Source: Deltaproteobacteria bacterium
Lineage (GTDB): Bacteria > UBA10199 > GCA-002796325 > JACPFF01
Direction of reading: 5' to 3'
NCBI GenBank assembly: GCA_016210045.1
Contig: JACQUX010000041.1
Span: forward strand, 158,289 to 222,288
DNA: 64,000 nucleotides
This document shows, in pieces, positions 60,689 to 64,000 of this stretch. The translations under genes were made by a program, and so were the position numbers. Under the pieces are notes generated by a model. That model did no database searches. It saw only the letters and a list, made by a program, of their open reading frames with translations, and was not told the DNA's origin. Positions within the stretch are counted from its first letter, which is position 1. Every line of letters begins with the position of its first letter.

Positions 60689-61198
60689 CGCTGACAAGGT
60701 ACACGCCAACTCGGCGCACGCAGTTATAAAAACGTCCAGTTGGGCGCGCAATGATTTTCCGCGAGGAAAATCGCCCTCTATTTTCCATTCTTCTATTTTC
60801 TGAAGTCCTGTGCTGTATCGGGGGCGAAAAATCGAGAAAATAGAAAATGGAGCATGGAAAATAGAGGTTTTCAAAATTGAGCAAATTGAAGCTTCAGTAA
60901 CATTACTCCCCTACTCCCCTAAGAGATAACGGCGGGCAGCGGCTTCCATAATGGCGGGCGTCGTGAGCTCGGTTTTCAGTTCCAATGCGCGACAATCCAG
61001 CGGAGCATGGAGGTGCAGCGTCGTTGTGCCGGCGGGCGCTCGCAGCGGTGGTGCCAGGCGCGGATGGGTCAACGGAGCGGCTATCCAATCACGTTGGGGT
61101 CGGGCGAGTGGTCCCAAGATGATTGCGGGATCGATCCGTGCCATGCGTCATTATATATATCGGCAGAACGGGGGAAAAAGTTGCTCCATCCGGCGGCA
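60689..61198. other. gap with AT-rich inverted repeat and no firm gene
   Basis: The stretch 60773-60869 has arms CCTCTATTTTCCAT...TCTATTTTCT and AGAAAATAGAAAAT...ATGGAAAATAGAGG, imperfect inverted copies around a GGGGGCGAAAAATCG centre. To its right the DNA becomes GC-rich again. The only gene candidate is a 77-codon minus-strand frame at 60911-61144, listed separately. No clear terminator for the VOC gene other than this dyad. Confidence 0.6.
60911..61144 (-). CDS. small hypothetical protein (doubtful)
   Basis: A 77-codon frame on the minus strand, downstream of the vWA gene in the same direction. The product is Ala/Leu/Pro/Arg-rich with no membrane segment or known motif. There is no ribosome binding site before ATG 61144. 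It starts 55 bases after the vWA gene ends and could be the last gene of that operon, or chance. Confidence 0.3.
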   Translation of the reverse strand: MARIDPAIILGPLARPQRDWIAAPLTHPRLAPPLRAPAGTTTLHLHAPLDCRALELKTELTTPAIMEAAARRYLLGE

Positions 61199-63298
61199 TT
61201 ACTGTCCCTTCGGGGCATCCGTATTCATCGTCAGTCGCTTCGCTGCCGTCACCAGTTGCAGAAACTCTTGGCGATAACCATCCGGATCGTTGCCTTTGGC
61301 GCGGGCGGCGAGTTGGGCGACGGCGTCGAACGTGAGTGTCCCGAGATGCGGCGACTCGCGCAGTAGCATCCCGAAACCGGCGACACTGGCGGCGAAGCGG
61401 AAATCTTCGGTGGCTTGTTCGAACAGCTGTCCGCCATCGGTAACCGCCACGTCGATCAGTTGACTGCTGCTGCCGGCCGGTTCTTTGTAGCGGAGCTTCA
61501 CGGTCAGCAGTTCCCCGCTGTTGGTGGTGGCCGCTGTCGGATCGACCGGCGGCGTTTGGTATTTGAGAGGATCGACGCCGGGCAGCGCCAGCGGTACACC
61601 GACCGGCACGACATCGTAGAAGGCCGTCACGGTGTGCCCTTCGCCGATTTCACCGGCGTCTTTGGTGTCGTCGTTGAAATCTTCGTTACGCAGCGCGCGG
61701 TTTTCGTAGCCGATTAAGCGATACGCCGCGACCTTCGTCGGATTGAACTCGACTTGAATCTTCACGTCTTTCGCAATCGTGTTCAGCGTCGCGTGCATTT
61801 CCTTCACTAACACCTTCCGCGCTTCGTTCAGCGAATCGATATATGCGTAATTGCCGTTCCCTTTGTCGGCGAGTTTTTCCATCCCGGCGTCGTTCAGATT
61901 CCCTTCGCCGAATCCGAGCACGCTCAAGAACACGCCGCTCTTCGCCTTCGCTTCAATCAGTCGCACCAAATCGCCGTTGTTGGTGACGCCGACGTTGAAG
62001 TCGCCGTCAGTGGCGAGGATCACGCGATTATTCCCATCTTGAATGAAGTGGTTGAGCGCAGTCCGGTATGCGAGCTGAATGCCTTCGCCGCCGTTTGTTG
62101 AACCGCCCGCCTCGAGGTGATCCAATGCGGCGAGGATCTTTCCCTTTTGATTGCCGGGCGTGGACGGGAGGACGGTCCCGGACGCCCCGGCGTAGACGAC
62201 CATCGCGACGTGATCATCCGCCGTCAACTGTTGTGTAAGTAGCCGGAGCGACTGTTTCAGCAGCGGGAGTTTATTCGAATCTTCCATCGAGCCGGAGACG
62301 TCGATCAGGAAGACGAAGTTGCTGTGAGGACGCGCGCGGCGCGGCAGGACTTTGCCTTTCAGTGCGACGCGCACCAGCCGATGCGACGGTTGCCACGGGG
62401 CGCTGGCCACTTCGACATGCGTGGCGAATGGCGCGGCGTCCGTTGGACCGGCGTAGGCATATGGAAAATAGTTCACCAGTTCTTCAATCCGGACGGCATC
62501 TTTGGGCGGCAAGGCCCCATCGCGCAGCCAGCGGCGCATATTCGCATAGGCGGCCGTATCGACGTCGATCGAAAATGTGGACAATGGGTTGTTCGCGACA
62601 CTCATGAATGGGTTGTCGCTGATATGGTCGTACGTTTCCGTGTTGAACGGTGGTCGGGCGCTCTGTACGGGCGACAACATATCGTCCACTTCACCATCCA
62701 TGCGACCCAAGTCCGCCGCGGCGTTGCCGGCGCCTTTACTCAGCATCATTTGGCGACCGACTGCGCTGGGCATCGGCGGAGGCGCGAGCGGCTCCGTTGG
62801 CATTATTTCGGTCTCTGGTTGAGCGGCGGCAGTCCGTTTGTTGTCCACATCGCTGCCAGCCGGCGATTCTTCATGCACGGCATGTTCTTTGCCGGGCGTC
62901 GTCGTCACGGGACTGGGAAGTTGCGGTTTCGGTTCGACCAATCCGCGATCCAACAGATCAGGTCGACTCACCAGCACGCCGATGAACAGGCTGGCCGCAA
63001 GCGCCAGCCCGCCCACCACGCGACCGGTAGTGGGGTTCAGCGCGCGACGCAGTCGCAAGGCGAGTGGCACGCGCGGACGGAATTGGGCCACCGTGGCGCG
63101 TTGCCCCGGTTGGAGTTCCGCTGAAGTCTCTGCCGCAAATTCCGTGCGCAGCGTATTGCCCAGTGCGCGAATCGTTGCGACGGCTTGTTGCGCTTCGGGA
63201 TCGGTGCGCAACGCCGCTTCGACGGCCTGTTGTTCGGTGGCGTCGAGCTCGCCCAGCGCATACGCGGTCAAACGTGGATCCTGGATATCGAGTTTCAT
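61199..63298 (-). CDS. YfbK-like von Willebrand factor A protein with anti-sigma-like N-terminus
   Basis: A 699-residue protein. Residues 1-60 (RLTAYALGELDATEQQAVEAAL ...) resemble the cytoplasmic N-terminal part of anti-sigma factors, without zinc-ligand cysteines. One membrane segment lies at 93-111. The outer part has a YfbK-type start (STFSIDVDTAAYANMRRWL), a vWA domain with the MIDAS motif DVSGSM at about 333 and LATDGDFNVG, and the DUF3520-type C-terminal region (TVTAFYDVVPVG). GGAGGT precedes ATG 63298. It overlaps the ECF sigma gene by ATGA, so it likely controls that sigma factor; this is inference. Confidence 0.9.
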   Translation of the reverse strand: MKLDIQDPRLTAYALGELDATEQQAVEAALRTDPEAQQAVATIRALGNTLRTEFAAETSAELQPGQRATVAQFRPRVPLALRLRRALNPTTGRVVGGLALAASLFIGVLVSRPDLLDRGLVEPKPQLPSPVTTTPGKEHAVHEESPAGSDVDNKRTAAAQPETEIMPTEPLAPPPMPSAVGRQMMLSKGAGNAAADLGRMDGEVDDMLSPVQSARPPFNTETYDHISDNPFMSVANNPLSTFSIDVDTAAYANMRRWLRDGALPPKDAVRIEELVNYFPYAYAGPTDAAPFATHVEVASAPWQPSHRLVRVALKGKVLPRRARPHSNFVFLIDVSGSMEDSNKLPLLKQSLRLLTQQLTADDHVAMVVYAGASGTVLPSTPGNQKGKILAALDHLEAGGSTNGGEGIQLAYRTALNHFIQDGNNRVILATDGDFNVGVTNNGDLVRLIEAKAKSGVFLSVLGFGEGNLNDAGMEKLADKGNGNYAYIDSLNEARKVLVKEMHATLNTIAKDVKIQVEFNPTKVAAYRLIGYENRALRNEDFNDDTKDAGEIGEGHTVTAFYDVVPVGVPLALPGVDPLKYQTPPVDPTAATTNSGELLTVKLRYKEPAGSSSQLIDVAVTDGGQLFEQATEDFRFAASVAGFGMLLRESPHLGTLTFDAVAQLAARAKGNDPDGYRQEFLQLVTAAKRLTMNTDAPKGQ

Positions 63299-63819
63299 TG
63301 GACACCTCCCGGCTCCGTGCATTGGGTGCGTAATGCGGTCACTGCATGGTGCAACACGACGCCGACATGCGAGACGGTCATCCCGGTAATATGCGCGATT
63401 TCTTTGTAACTCAGGTCGTGTTGAAATTTGAGCCGCAGCACTTCTTGTTGTTGTTCGGGGAGCGCCGCCACGCATTGCAGCAGCCGACTGACCGCCTGTC
63501 GCTGTTCCACGGCCGTCGCCGGCGATGCGTCGGACGCGGGGCCGGTGTCGAGCGATTCGGGAGACATGATACCCATGCGACCTTCCTTTCGTCGTAGGTC
63601 GATCGCGAGGTTGCGGCAGACGGTGTAGAGCCACTCGGCCAACCGATCGCGCACCCGCGCTTCCGGCTGCGTCCAAAGGCGGAGGAAAACTTCCTGCACG
63701 ATCTCGCGCGCCCGCTCCAGGTCCCCGGTCAGCCGCCGCGCATACGCCACGAGCCGTCGCTCATAGCGCGCTAGCGCCGCTGCCACCCAGGTCCCATGTT
63801 CCGCGTCCGCCTCGTGCAT
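63295..63819 (-). CDS. ECF-type RNA polymerase sigma factor
   Basis: A 174-residue sigma-70 family protein of the extracytoplasmic function type. Region 2 contains YARRLTGDLERAREIVQEVFLRLW and WLYTVCRNLAIDLRRK; region 4 contains LPEQQQEVLRLKFQHDLSYKEIAHITGMTVSHVGVVLHHAVTAL (landmarks). Regions 1 and 3 are missing as expected. Its stop overlaps the start of the vWA gene. ECF sigma factors usually drive their own operon, but I could not pick a target promoter in the 180 bases upstream. Confidence 0.92.
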   Translation of the reverse strand: MHEADAEHGTWVAAALARYERRLVAYARRLTGDLERAREIVQEVFLRLWTQPEARVRDRLAEWLYTVCRNLAIDLRRKEGRMGIMSPESLDTGPASDASPATAVEQRQAVSRLLQCVAALPEQQQEVLRLKFQHDLSYKEIAHITGMTVSHVGVVLHHAVTALRTQCTEPGGVQ

Positions 63820-63940
63820 CGTCCCTTCCCTGCCACAGCCCGTATCGACCTGCTACCGGTATAACGGCCCAGTCGGGCATTTATTACGGAGCGATTTAAT
63901 CTTCCTAGGTGAAATTCCTCGCGGCTTGCCGCGCTTTTTT

Positions 63941-63983
63941 TCCCCCTCTCCCTTTGGGGAGAGGGCTAGGGTGAGGGGGAGGA
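63941..63983 (+). repeat. dispersed palindromic repeat, third copy
   Basis: The same sequence as 16761-16803 except for single-base differences (for example GGGCTAGGG for GGGCGAGGG), preceded by a T run. It lies upstream of the ECF sigma gene at the right edge of the window. Confidence 0.85.
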
Positions 63984-64000
63984 TTACAAGATAGTGAGAG

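Noticed and set aside
60321..60884. 187-codon minus-strand frame opposite the VOC gene
   Set aside because: It begins in the AT-rich inverted repeat and lacks any motif, while the plus strand reads as a VOC protein.
1..64000. CRISPR arrays, rRNA genes, integrases or transposases
   Set aside because: None seen: the repeats in the window are palindromic and dispersed, not regularly spaced, and no frame has transposase or integrase motifs.

Overview
The window is GC-rich, densely coded chromosomal DNA from a flagellated Gram-negative bacterium. Gene order, a complete type III export apparatus with flhF/flhG/fliA, a MotE/YlxF-like gene after fliJ, an ATP synthase a/c operon with no F1 genes after it, and a small protein of a type I associate with myxobacteria all fit a deltaproteobacteria-like lineage. 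That placement is an inference; there is no rRNA or universal marker here to fix it.

Layout. (1) 1-2353: on the minus strand, pseB and the start of pseC (pseudaminic acid synthesis), behind a good sigma-54 promoter; on the plus strand a methyltransferase. (2) 3.06-24.9 kb: a long flagellar cluster on the plus strand, also headed by a sigma-54 promoter: flgB flgC fliE fliF fliG fliH fliI fliJ motE-like fliK flgD flgE fliL fliM fliN fliO fliP fliQ fliR flhB flhA flhF flhG fliA. (3) 24.9-33.8 kb: a run of overlapping genes for flagellin glycosylation: a double GT2/TPR protein that overlaps fliA, a TPR protein, two Maf glycosyltransferases with a small helical protein between them, and a GT4. (4) 34.1-37.3 kb: a 1079-residue SF2 helicase-like protein carrying a tandem duplication and homing-endonuclease-associated-type repeats, not obviously related to flagella. 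(5) 37.4-45.6 kb: a third Maf, another GT4, a PilZ-like protein, a FliT-like protein, fliS, fliD, then fliC and flaG. (6) 45.9-57.8 kb: housekeeping and accessory genes: HhH protein, polyprenyl diphosphate synthase, esterase, OprP-like porin, glycerol kinase, adenosine deaminase, two small related unknown proteins, AraC regulator, cobalamin-binding-type protein, M48 peptidase and DUF898 protein. (7) 58-60.9 kb: atpZ-atpI-atpB-atpE, tRNA-Arg(ACG), then a lower-GC patch with a four-helix-bundle protein and a VOC protein. (8) 61.2-63.8 kb: an ECF sigma factor overlapping a membrane-anchored von Willebrand A protein.

How it fits together. PseB and PseC start the CMP-pseudaminic acid pathway, Maf proteins are known to put such nonulosonic acids on flagellin, and flagellin with its chaperone and cap genes lies beside them. 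The window therefore looks like one flagellum-plus-glycosylation locus in which sigma-54 probably drives early genes and FliA late ones.

The intergenic DNA is rich in palindromic repeats. Two of them have altered gene ends: the last codons of fliE are duplicated on both sides of a palindromic insert, and the last codons of the GT2/TPR gene lie inside an interspersed repeat whose second copy is at 53.2 kb. The items I find most worth following are the helicase with duplicated FGSW-type repeats, the covarying interspersed repeat, the fliE end duplication, and the pair of tiny MSL(I/V)N proteins.
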